DNA from: Malania oleifera
Lineage: Eukaryota > Streptophyta > Magnoliopsida > Santalales > Ximeniaceae
Reading direction: 5' to 3'
DNA: 64,000 nucleotides
NCBI RefSeq assembly: GCF_029873635.1
Contig: NC_080420.1
Span: forward strand, 32,479,032-32,543,031
In this document: in pieces, positions 23,701 to 34,164 of the stretch
How positions within the stretch are numbered: the stretch's first letter is position 1
Layout of the letters: every line of letters starts with the position of its first letter
Notes under the pieces: model-generated
Databases searched by the model: none
What the model saw: the letters and a program-made list of their open reading frames with translations, nothing else
Told to the model about the DNA's origin: nothing
Made by a program: the position numbers and the translations under genes

Positions 23701-25190
23701 CATCCTATTCAGATGGATTTGGAGAGGTTAGGCGTGGAACTGATAGAGGTGATCAGCAGGCATTTATTGCCAACCTGGTGTTACAACCTACATTGCAAGA
23801 AAGGATAAAAGCTACCTAGAGAACTGATCCAGAGTTAGCAAAGTTGATAGAGAAAGTGCAAGACGGGCATGAGGAGGAGTTCAGTATATCATATGACGGA
23901 GCCTTGCAGTTTCGTACCAGATTATGTGTTTCTACAGATGATGTGATCAGGAGGATTATCTTAAAGGAGGCATACAAATCTCTATATACCGTGCATCCAA
24001 GTAGTACTAAAATGTATCGAGATCTATAAAGAAGGAGATTACTGAATTTGTAAAGCAGTGCTTGATGTGCCAACAGATAAAGGTTGAGCACCAGAGACCC
24101 GCAGGGCAGTTGCAGCCACTCTACATTCCTGAGTGGAAGTGGGATCGTGTCTCCATGGATTTTGTGACAGGGCTACCACCAGCACGATAGGGACAAAACG
24201 TTATTTGGGTGGTCATAGATCGATTGACGAAGACCTCTCATTTTATCCCTATTGAAGTTAACTATACTATGGACATGCTAGTAGAGTTGTACATTCAGGA
24301 GATAATTCGCTCCCATGGAGTGCCGGTATCCATAGTCTCTAGTCGTGACTCCCGATTTACGTCACGATTTTGGAAGAGTTTTCAGGAGGCCTGGGGTCAC
24401 AGTTAGCATTCAACACAACTTTTCATCCTCAGACTCATGGGTAGACCGGGAGGACGATTCAAACACTTAAGGATATGCTACGAGCTTGTGTGCTAGATTT
24501 TAGGGGTAGCTGGACCAAGTATCTACTTCTAGTTGAGTTTGCATATAATAATAGCTATCAAGTTAGCATCGACATGGCACCATACGAGGCGTTATATGGT
24601 AGGAGGTGCCGTTCTCCACTGTACTGGATGAAGTGGGTGAGAGGTGAGTTCTGGGACTCGAATTGGTATAGTAGGTACACAATAAAGTCCGACTAATTAA
24701 AGACAGAATTAGTGCAGCTCAGAGTCGGCAGAAAAACTATGTAGATACTCGCCGCAGGGAGTTAGAGTTTGACGTGGGAGATCGGGTATTTTTTAGGGTA
24801 GCTCCATTGAGAGGAGTTATGAGATTTGAAAAGAAAGGTAAGCTGAGCCCTAGGTACATTGACCCATTTGAAATACTTGAGAGAGTGGGATCAGTTGCTT
24901 ATAGGCTAGCTCTACCACCAGCCCTATTTAGAATTCATGACGTATTTCATGTTTCCATGTTGAGGAAATACATCTCAGACCCTTCCCATGTGATCAGTTA
25001 TGTAGAGGTAGAGCTTAGAGATTCATTAGCATATGAGGAAGCACCAAAGCAAATCTTAGACAGAAAGGAACAGGAATTGCATACTAAGAAAATTCAATTA
25101 GTGAAAGTCCTGTAGAAGAATCATGCCACAGAAGAAGCTTCGTGGGAGCTTGAAGAGGAAATCGGATAGAAATACCCACACCTATTTAGT
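20754..25190 (+). mobile_element. gag-pol region of the Tekay-type element (fossil)
   Basis: Gag domain at about 20940-21580. Aspartic protease region at about 21850-22200. Reverse transcriptase at about 22400-23130, with a FIDDILVYS-type active-site block. RNase H at about 23270-23640, ending ADALS. Integrase at about 23830-24700. Integrase C-terminus and chromodomain-like tail at about 24770-25190. The domain order is that of Ty3/Gypsy (RT and RNase H before integrase). The region is broken many times and cannot be active. Confidence 0.85.
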
Positions 25191-25481
25191 AGGATATAAT
25201 AATAGTCAGTATTATTCGAAATAATAGCAGTTTTATTTTAGTTGGTAGAGAGTTAAGAATGTATAGTTGTATTTTAGATTATAGGGTAGGTGGTGTTTTG
25301 GTTTTGGGAGAATTTTATTTTATAAGTATATTTGTAATCTTCTAGAACCCTGAATGTAATCACAGTATTCATCCACCATAAGTGAGGGTAAGTAATAAAA
25401 TAAGTAGCCCATTTTCCTCAAAGGATGGTGTTCAATACAGACAGTAAATTTCGAGAACGAAATTTTATAAGGAGTGGATAA

Positions 25482-26136
25482 TGTAGTAACCCGGATAATT
25501 ATGGTAATTAAATAATAAAGAAAGAATTTTACCGAGGGGCCGTTTTCGGGGCTTGAAACTTGTTGATGAGGGTTAGGTGCTTGTCGAAGAACTTCATTCT
25601 TGAACTCATCGACGAGGTAACGTGGCTCGTCGACAAGACCACATGACAAAATGTCTATAAGTAGCAGAAAATCAGGATTCAGCGAGAGAAAATTATTTTT
25701 CCTCATTCCTCTCTCTCTCTCTCTCTCTCTCTCCTCTGCTACTCGGTTCCTCTCACTTCTCTCTACATTTCTCGCTCCATCTCTCCTCGTTTTGACGATC
25801 CAAAGTCGCCACGTTGATCCTGGGAAGATTCTCTACAAGTCTACTAGAGTAAATTTTTAGCCAACTTGGGCACCATCCCAAAATTAGGGTAAGTAGATTA
25901 TTTAGGTATTTTCAATTTTATTAGGCTTATTTGAGTTTAAATTTTGAGTAATATAGGAATATACTGGAGTTTTGTGAAATAAATTAGGATATTATATTTT
26001 TAGGACTAGGGTGTTTTTGGGACCCGACAGACATGGGTTGGGGACCCCAGTGAATATATTCTAGGAGCCTAGGTAAATTATAATTCAGAAAATTACGAGT
26101 ATGTAGGTTTGGAGAAATATAGCTGATTTATTGGAA

Positions 26137-26206
<70 letters not shown>

Positions 26207-27694
26207 ATTATTTCAGGATTTTGGGGATAGTATGCTGTGAGCGTGAGGATAAAGTTGGAGGCGAGCCTCCCAGCTAATTAGGTAAGGGAAATATGCTGTG
26301 CTAGTAAATTTAGAAATATTATCAGTAAATTATAGTATTTTGTTTATTAAGGTACATGGTATAAATTATACAGTTTTACATATTTCAGAACATGAGTTTT
26401 ATTAATTGCGTGGCCTAAGTAGATATTAGTTAAGTACATAATTTATATAATTTTTCAGAATATCATGATTTATAATGTATATATAGACAGATATATTTAT
26501 AGAGAGATATTTACCAGACATATATTTTACAAATATTATACAGGCATATATTTTACAATATTTATAGAATGTCATGCTTTCCAAAACCATAACGCTCAGA
26601 CATTACAGATTATTCAGTCAGATATTACAGTTATTACAGTCAGATATTACAATTATTTTAGTCAGATGTTATAGTATTTTCAGATCAGATTTATAGTATT
26701 TTGATTATTTTGGAAACATGATGAAAACAGTAGGATATCTATAGAAATAGTATATATAGTATCAGACTCTTATGAATCAAGTTATGTTCAATTAGCAGAG
26801 CACAGTACCGTAGCTAGTATAGATCAGTGTGCAACCACATATCTTAGATAGTGTGTGGATGGTTTCCATCAACCGTGCCTGGTGTGATCGCAGAATCCCT
26901 AGAATACTGGGTTGAGGTGGCCGGTTTGATGAGGTAATTACCTGTTCTGAGCCTAGGAGAGGTTGCAGTTTGGCCGAAATGAGGATTGGTAGAGTATAGT
27001 TAACTTACCTGATAGGCCAACCAGGATTAAATCCCGCCTATGGACCGCACAACCCTGTCATGAGGGGTTAAATCATGACGTACATTTTTTCAAGGTAAAC
27101 TCTTCGGCTATGTATGTTAAAGATTTACAAAACATCAACATATATAGTATGATACTAGAAGTATGAAAAAATAGAAAATTCGGATATTACTATTGTACTT
27201 TAAACTATGATAGATGTAGATTATACTGTATATTTAATTACCAGCTTTTACAGTTTTAGATATTGCCAGTATAGTATTACAAAACTCAGTCGCCATACAT
27301 TAGTAATAGCATATTTCCTCTTATTGAGCATTATCTCATCCCAGTGGTTTAACATTTTTCAAGTGATCCAACTGGGCGAGCAGATCAGGCTCGCAGATAG
27401 AGAGATCTTTTGTACTACCCTGTTTATAGGGTAAGTCTATTTAGGGAATTGTATTTTTGAGTAGATAATATTGAGGTGATGTGTAAATATGTATGCATGG
27501 TTTGGAGACACTGAATTCTAGTATTGTAAATATGGGTGTATGACTTTATGTTTTCTGTTGCATAGGTGTGTTAGTTTGTGTATAGGGATACCTCAGTACT
27601 CATCTGGGGCCTGAGATGTTATAACATGTATTATAGGGGTAACAGAGTAATATATATTTTGAAAAAAAGATGGAGTAATTTTTGGGGCGTTACA
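25482..27694 (+). repeat. Right LTR of the Tekay-type element (full length)
   Basis: It runs from TGTAGTAACCC to GCGTTACA. A TATA-like CTATAAGTA lies near 25651, with a (CT)n run just downstream (about 25709-25732), so transcription would start near 25680. Repeated CGACGA-type motifs lie upstream of it (25560-25640). A (TA)n(TG)n run lies at about 26141-26208. Confidence 0.9.
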
Positions 27695-29100
27695 AGCTGA
27701 CCTTTCATCAATTGTAGGAGCAATTTTGCATAAGTCATCATGATGATCGGAATTTATATTTTCCTTGTCTCCCTTGGAACCCTTCTATCTGAAGGTTGAA
27801 CATTTTGCTACTTGGAATTTCATAATGAGTCCAAAGAAATCATTTGTGGTCGCGTAGTTTGTTGGACTACACTATTTATTGTGGGGTTGTATACTGTGTT
27901 GTTAATAGTCCATCTGGCATTATTTTATCTATAAGAGCAACCTTGTATTGCTTGTACTTCCTCGTCCTTCCTTTTACTCATTCCTTTCTTTGCATCCCAA
28001 TGCTCAGTGCTAGAGTTTTCCATCCTTCCCATCTTGAATGCCCCTTCGATTCTTTCCCTATTAGTTATCAAGTTCGCAAAACTTTGACAAGTGTTTTTAA
28101 CAAGATGTCCAAAATATAGATTTTTGAGGATGTTAAAAAATAAAGAAATCACTTTATCCTTGACCGAAGGGTGCATCTCTGCTGTTGTTTCCCTCCATTG
28201 ATAGGCATACCCCTTTACTCATTTGTCTTCTACTCCATGTTTTGTAAGGCCAGCTTGTTAGGATCTATTTCAATTACATGCCTATGCTAAGCAATGAAGG
28301 CATAAGCCAAATCTTTCCAAGTGTGAATCTTTGTATGGTCTAGCTGGATGTACCATATCATGGTTGCTCTGATTAAGCTATTTTGGAAGTAGTGAATAAG
28401 CAATTTATCATCATTTGAATGAGTGGCTGTTTTTTAGTAATACATTTTCAAATGGGAAATTAGACACTTTGGACCCATTGAACTTTTCGAAATCTAAGAC
28501 TTTAAACTTTGGTGGTAAAACCACATTGGGCACTAGGCATAAGTCAAATGTGTTTATTGATCCAAGCACGTTTGTGCCTTCTATTACTCACAAGCTTTCT
28601 TCTACTACCTCATATTTATGATTCAACTTAGATCTAGGGGCTCATTCTCAACCAGTTTCTTTAGCTATGCCCTTTTATTTATTATTGGGAATTATGATCA
28701 GTAGTGACTGCATATTTTCATTCCCAACTTGTCTGAACCTTGAAGCTGAATGCAACCCTAATGCTACTGGTACAAATGGGTGTGAACTCAAGCCTTGGCC
28801 CATCGTCATATTCATCGGTTGCGAGGGAGGGTTTTCATTGACTAGTGTGAGCTCTAGTGGAAATAAAGGATCATCCTTAGCTACTAGATTTGGTGGCTAT
28901 ACAACTTTCTCCTTATTCATGGAAACAAGCATTTCCATTAACTTGTTTATATGATCTTTGATTTTTTGGGCATCTTGACTAACTTCTTTATGACTTTGCT
29001 CAAGTTCCAATGTTCAACTTTCTAGATTTTTCCCTATATTTTGACACTTCTTCGAGTAGTATATGGATGCAAGGAAGCTACTTTGCTCTACTCAATGTTA
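27695..29100 (-). mobile_element. Tat/Ogre gag remains (fossil part)
   Basis: On the minus strand, blocks such as ERIEGAFKMGR (near 27990-28060) and VLDFEKFNGS (near 28460-28510) match the gag of Tat/Ogre elements. The Tekay LTR ends abruptly against it at 27694. It is broken in many places. Confidence 0.55.
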
Positions 29101-30760
29101 AAAATCCAAAATTCCAATTGAACTCAGTTGTCTACTTGGCACTGTAACCTTGACCCACTGATTCTCTAGGCAACTAGATAATGTGAATAGGGTTCCATTG
29201 GAAATGCTTATGATGGAAATGTATGTATAACTATGCATTAATTCTAATGAATGCAATGCAACCTAAAAACCCTAATTTGCCAAAATCCTTAGTGAAACCC
29301 CAACACACATTAAATATTTTCATTTCACCATAAGGTTTGAGAAAAGTACAAAGATGGATACAAAAATAAAGTTCATTCATTTTTTTTTTTTTTTTTTTTT
29401 GTGCAACTAATTTCATTATAGCAGTAAAAAAACGACCCTGTATGCTTAATGGAAACATCCAAACCAACTTAACTCTTGGTGTACACCATGTATAATTTAT
29501 GCAATTTCAAGATCGAACTGCCGGGGATACACTTCGTGCTTAACCTACTTCATTTTATTAGTCATAACTCTCACTCTGTTAGTGGCTCCCTGAGCTTGAA
29601 GGGTCATTTCAAATGTTTGAAGATCTAGTGCCAGAAACTCGACCTCCCAATATCTTGCTTTTTGTATATAAGACACTACTTCTTGATATTTGGTTTGCAA
29701 CTGTTTATACTCAATGTCTCAACTATGTAGTCAGGCTTCAAGTTCCTGTAGGGCTTGGGATTTCTTCTCATTTTCAGTTTCAAAGGTTTTCAGTAATTCC
29801 TTGTTCAGCTCGACTTCTGTTTGTTCCTTTCTTTCTTAAAGCTACCATTTCTTCCTTAGCTTGTAGGTATATTTATTTTTTTATGTTTAATATTTTGTTG
29901 GCACCTGAGGATTATCCCGTACTCCTTTAGAGAGTTTGATCGAGTGTCAAATTTAATCTGAGTTGGCAACACCACATCAACTCCCTTAATTAAATTGTCT
30001 CCATGTTGACTTTGCTAGACTTCTGAATATTGTTGCATTTCTATTTCCTCTTCCTTGTACACTGCTACCGAGCCAACCATGGTGTAGTTTGGGGCTAATC
30101 CATATTTTTAGCAAAGTGGTGTGCATGCCTAAAATAAATGCAACAAAATGTTGCAAAATATTAAAAATGTAAACAGTACAAAGAATGGGAAGGAAATTTA
30201 ACAAGATTATTAATCCCAACCGACACAACAAAGTAAGAGACTGTGTGGTAACCCCAGGATTAATAACATCATTTTATCCTTAAAATAGTACCCTCAAAAT
30301 AATATACAACAAAAGAATGGATGAAGTATGCGAAGAAGGACGAAGCTCCTATCCCAACCTAGGTGGATTCATTAATTACGAGTTTTCTCTAAGACTTTAT
30401 CCTATGAAACAAAAAACTGGGGTTAAGTGTGGTTCATGTTCTATTACTATCAATAATAGGTCTTTAGAATGTCTCCTATCCTTTCCCAATGGGTTTGGAC
30501 AAAGTACAAACTAAGTAAAGTGATTCACGCGCCCTTTAAAACTTATGCCTCATTGGAGCTAATGCTACTACACCTCTATCTAACCTTAAAAAGATAAAGC
30601 TCGAGTATAAAGCTTGTGAAAGTGTGCATGCAAACAGAAGGTTAAAAACCTAAACCCACATTCCAACACATTATCACACCCTGTATACACATGTTTATTC
30701 ATTCACAACATATATTTGAAACATAAAAACAAAAATCAAATCATGCATCAACAATTATTC

Positions 30761-30791
<31 letters not shown>

Positions 30792-30889
30792 TATGAGTAA
30801 AATCATAAGGACCATCAAATACAAATTTGGGATAATTCATAATAAATTAATGAATTGACTCTCTAAGTGTCCTTAGTGGAGTTTCCAAG
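29101..30889 (-). mobile_element. Tat/Ogre untranslated leader and primer-binding site (fossil part)
   Basis: The minus-strand sequence at 30300-30889 is an inverted relative of the plus-strand stretch 48326-48838, so both are leaders of the same family. The primer-binding site is at about 30869-30889 (minus), reading TTGGAAACTCCACTAAGGAC. It resembles the GACTCC-type site of Ogre/Tat elements. A poly-T run lies at 29380-29400 and an (AT)n run at about 30765-30795. No gene is seen between 29100 and 30300. Confidence 0.55.
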
Positions 30890-30890
30890 C

Positions 30891-32787
30891 TGTCATAACG
30901 TTTCAGAGAAGGGTTCAGAATGACGAGGGGTAATATTAATATTGATGGTTCGATAGAGTAGCCACTAACTTGTTATTTTCTTAGGTGCGGTTACTTCACC
31001 TAATTAGTACTCATTTATTGGTTTTTAAACTATTCCTAAGGCTAAGAAACTAGTAGTCTTGGTCTATTTTACCAAACTGAGATCGAGAGTATAGTTACAC
31101 GAGAGGAAGACATTAGCACCCCCTACACACTCATTCAATGAACGGTACTTAATTAACTATGAATTAACTCAAATTAAATCAAATGGTCCTTAATCAACTT
31201 CAAAACAATCTACTAACTATTGAAATTTCAAAATAGGATATAAAATCAAGTGTGATTTAGGAATGTCTAATAAAACCTCTTAAGAAAGGGATCTTCTTAT
31301 ATAAACATGCTCAGAACTATTATAAGTGAGGTTTGAAATACCTCTTTATCCTTTATTTTATCATCGTTATGCACACATGCACATGCACACATAGCATGAC
31401 ATATACAAATATAAAATGATCAAGCAAATGTACCAAATTTAAGCAAAAATAATTTCCAAAACATTCTCCAAGTTCCATTTTTCTTTTTCAAAAATTTTCT
31501 AGAATTTTTCAAGATTTTTTTTTAACAATTTTCTACGATTTTAAAGGAATTTTATCCAATTTATTTAGTTTTGGTATTCTTATTGTTTCATTTTTTTGAT
31601 CCCTTGAGTAAAAAAATGACTCAAATAATTTTCATCTATTTTTTAATGATTTTTTTTTTACTATTTTTCCCAAATTTTTGGATTTAAAAAAATTTTAAAT
31701 AAAATAATATTAAATTAAAAAAATCAAAGCGGCTCAAGGGGTTAAACCAACTTAACCGGTTTGAACTAGGTCAATGGATCAACATGAGTTGACCCGGGTC
31801 AGGCAAGAGGAAGGTGGGGAATCGCTTGGGGTTGGCACGTGTTAGTCACACACGATGACACTTGGCAGCAACTGGGCAATTTTTTTTTTTTTTTTTTTCG
31901 AAATCAGGATATGACAGGAGATGATGGGCACAAGGTGTTGGAAATGGATTGCTGACGTGATAGTGATCCGACTATCTAGAGAAAATACAATTTGGACGAC
32001 TAGGATCGTGCCATGTCATCCTCTAAACGTGCGGTCCTGGTGACGCCCGCCATGTGTCACCGTCCGTATAGTGACATGTGTCCTACTTAATTTTTTTTTT
32101 GAGAATTTTATATATATTTCTATTTTTCTAAGTTTATGGATTCGAGTCTATTCGAAAAAATTTTAGAATCTTTGTTGTTGATTTTCAAACTTTGGGGCTC
32201 TGTTTGGGGAATTGAAAATTTTAATTTTGAGACTTAAGGATTTTATTTCGAGGTTTTGGGCATAAACCTTTAAAGGACCTATTAATTACAATGTTAAACC
32301 CTTAAATAACCGTTCTTATCTCAAAAAATTTCTAGTTAGTTTGATTCTGAAGCTTACTCAATCATGCATTTTACAACTCACTTCTAATTGAACATTCATA
32401 ACAAATCATGCATTAAAATGAGACCGAAAAAAAAAAAAATGTGATACCTACCTTCTAAGTCTCTTTTTGCTCTTGCTTTGTTGCCTAAGTCTAACTCTTC
32501 TTTTCTTTAATCTCCTTACTCTGTCTTTTTTTCTCTGCAGCTTTCATGCTGTTTCATCTGTTCTTCCTCTCGACAAAGTCTTCCTTTCAATTTCTCTATC
32601 TCACTTTTAGCCTCTCTTTTTCTTGGTATCAATTTTTCCTTGTTTTCTCTCAATTTCTTTAAGAAACACTATTTATAGAGGGAAGATAACCAATCAATTT
32701 TTATTGACCAATCAATTTAAAACAATCGATTGATTTACATTTATAATTTTATAACTAACTAAAAATTTTCTCTTTTTTATGCGTACA
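30891..32787 (-). repeat. LTR of the Tat/Ogre-type element, minus strand
   Basis: It ends (minus strand) in TGACA at 30891, next to the primer-binding site. A TATA-like CTATAAATAG lies near 32668-32677. The outer edge near 32787 (TGTACGC on the minus strand) is a guess; it does not match the TGTAGACACCC start of the plus-strand LTR at 46041. A noisy second rendering of this LTR occurs at 39200-41240 and is attributed to an assembly overlap. Confidence 0.5.
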
Positions 32788-32919
32788 AGTCACCTTGAAA
32801 TTATTTTTTTTTCTTTTTTATTCATATATATATATATATATAATTTTATTTAATTTTTTTTATTGTACTAAAAAAGATTTAATATTTTACTATATAAAAT
32901 CTCAAACAAAATAAGATGT

Positions 32920-33075
32920 CTTAGAAATAATAAAGGAGAGAGGGGTCCAGCTATTATTGCATGAACCCATATGATCCCGAACTCATATTAAATATCATTA
33001 ATTTGACTGTTTACGAAAGATTTGAACCCCCGCCCTAATGAAGTTTAGGCACCCACCAATCCAGCCAATCAGGTG
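32920..33075 (-). mobile_element. SINE-like copy next to the GNAT gene
   Basis: On the minus strand, GGCTGGATTGGTGG (33053-33066) resembles an A box and GGGGTTCAAATC (33019-33030) a B box, about 30 bases apart as in tRNAs. About 80 bp of tRNA-unrelated sequence follows. It does not fold as a full tRNA. It lies within about 250 bp upstream of the GNAT start codon, so it may be part of the promoter region. Confidence 0.5.
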
Positions 33076-33308
33076 AAGCCACCCAACTCCATTTCCCAGC
33101 AGCCTATGGCAGCCACAACCTCACATCAAACCCACCTTTCATTTCCCCCCACCCCAAACAAAAAAAAAAAAACCATTAAAATAACTTCTAAAGCTATACA
33201 GATAAACCTCTTTCCTCCTCATCCTCCTCCTCCTCCTCCTCCTTCTTCTTCTTCTTCTTCTTCCATTCAAATTCCAGTTTTCCAAACGGACCAGAAAAAG
33301 GCAAAATA

Positions 33309-33872
33309 ATGCTTCTACGTGGCACCATCTCCGCTCCTCCTCTCCCTCCATCGCTACGCCTGAGAGCACCGAATCACCACCCTCCAAACCTCACCGTCAT
33401 CAACAAGTTCTCAATAACCGACGATGAGCTCCAGTCTCGAGGATTCAATCTCCGCCGTTCGATCTCCGACCTCAACCTGGCCCACCTCAACTCCGTGTTC
33501 GTGGCCGTCGGATTTCCGAAGCGGGACCCGGAGAAGATCCGGGTGGCGCTGGAGCACACCGACACCCTCCTGTGGGTCGAGTACAGCAAGACCCGGAAGC
33601 CCGTCGCGTTTGCTAGGGCGACGGGTGACGGCGTCTTCAACGCCATCATATGGGATGTGGTCGTTGACCCCTCCTTCCAAGGGATTGGCCTGGGGAAGGC
33701 CGTGATGGAGAGGATGGTGAACGAACTGTTACGGAAGGGCATCACCAACATTGCTCTGTATTCGGAGCCCCGGGTCCTCGGGTTCTACAGGCCTCTCGGC
33801 TTTGTTGCGGACCCGGACGGGATCCGAGGAATGGTCTACTCCAGAAAACAGAAGAAGAAAAAATATTTTTGA
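33309..33872 (+). CDS. GNAT1: Plastid GCN5-related N-acetyltransferase (GNAT1/SNAT2 type)
   Basis: The 187-residue product has a GNAT fold from about residue 45 to 178. Motif A contains WDVVVDPSFQGIGLGKAVME (115-134), in which Q124-G-I-G-L-G-K130 is the acetyl-CoA pyrophosphate loop. ALYSEPRVLGFYRPLGF (149-165) is motif B. Residues 1-30 are rich in Pro, Leu and Arg with few acids, fitting a plastid transit peptide. The sequence seems closest to Arabidopsis GNAT1 (At1g26220), also called SNAT2, from memory. Plastid GNATs acetylate lysines and protein N-termini, and SNAT2 also acetylates serotonin in melatonin synthesis. The gene is one exon and notably GC-rich against its AT-rich surroundings. 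The leader has CCT and CTT runs (33222-33265). The start ATG at 33309 gives the usual MLL N-terminus. Several GC-driven frames on both strands are shadows. Confidence 0.9.
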   Translation: MLLRGTISAPPLPPSLRLRAPNHHPPNLTVINKFSITDDELQSRGFNLRRSISDLNLAHLNSVFVAVGFPKRDPEKIRVALEHTDTLLWVEYSKTRKPVAFARATGDGVFNAIIWDVVVDPSFQGIGLGKAVMERMVNELLRKGITNIALYSEPRVLGFYRPLGFVADPDGIRGMVYSRKQKKKKYF

Positions 33873-34164
33873 GGGATTTTTATTTTTATTTTCGCTTTTA
33901 AATTTGAACTCTCATGTTATTTTTTTTTTTTCCATGGTAACTAGCTAATTTATTAGCATTAGCATGCTACTTTTTTTATATGAAATTGTAATCTTAAAAT
34001 TTTAATTTGTATAAATTTAATTAAAATTTAATATAATATAAATTATAATTTAAATTTATACGTCCAAATTTATATTTTCAATTACAATTTGATGATAGTC
34101 AATCTAGGAGTAATTAATAGGTCAACTTGAATATGCTAGTTGTAGACATATTTTAATTGGTTTA
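33873..34164 (+). other. GNAT 3' flank
   Basis: AT-rich sequence between the GNAT stop codon and the Copia LTR. It presumably holds the 3' UTR and polyadenylation site. No other gene is visible. Confidence 0.5.

Larger units (their letters stand above)
18528..27694 (+). mobile_element. Tekay/Del-type chromovirus (Ty3/Gypsy) with two long LTRs, broken
   Basis: A nearly complete element. It has a left LTR cut short at its 5' end (18528-20397), a primer-binding site (20401-20413), gag, protease, reverse transcriptase, RNase H and integrase regions in Ty3 order (about 20754-25190), a purine-rich tract just before 25482, and a full right LTR (25482-27694, 2213 bp). The order, the long LTRs and the chromodomain-like end of pol point to the Tekay/Del clade. 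It carries ten or more coding breaks. Two LTR stretches compared by eye differ by about 6% and 11%, suggesting insertion a few million years ago at usual plant rates. Confidence 0.85.
15042..32787 (-). mobile_element. Tat/Ogre-type Ty3 LTR retrotransposon fossil, interrupted by two other elements
   Basis: Pieces of one minus-strand element can be followed across this span. They are an LTR (30891 to about 32787), a primer-binding site and leader (about 29100-30889), gag remains (27695-29100), the end of pol (about 17660-18520) and part of the other LTR (15042-15275, similar to 30920-31130). The gag and pol ends resemble the Tat/Ogre branch. It is broken, with many disablements and a large part of pol missing. 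Two other Ty3 elements lie within it. Its right LTR edge is not certain. It is old, older than the nested chromovirus. Confidence 0.6.

Noticed and set aside
32920-33075. A tRNA gene
   Set aside because: A- and B-box-like words are present, but the sequence does not form acceptor and anticodon arms; a SINE-like copy fits better.
33139-33948. Additional frames overlapping the GNAT gene on both strands
   Set aside because: Shadows of a GC-rich coding region and of CCT/CTT runs; only the 33309-33872 frame has a GNAT domain.
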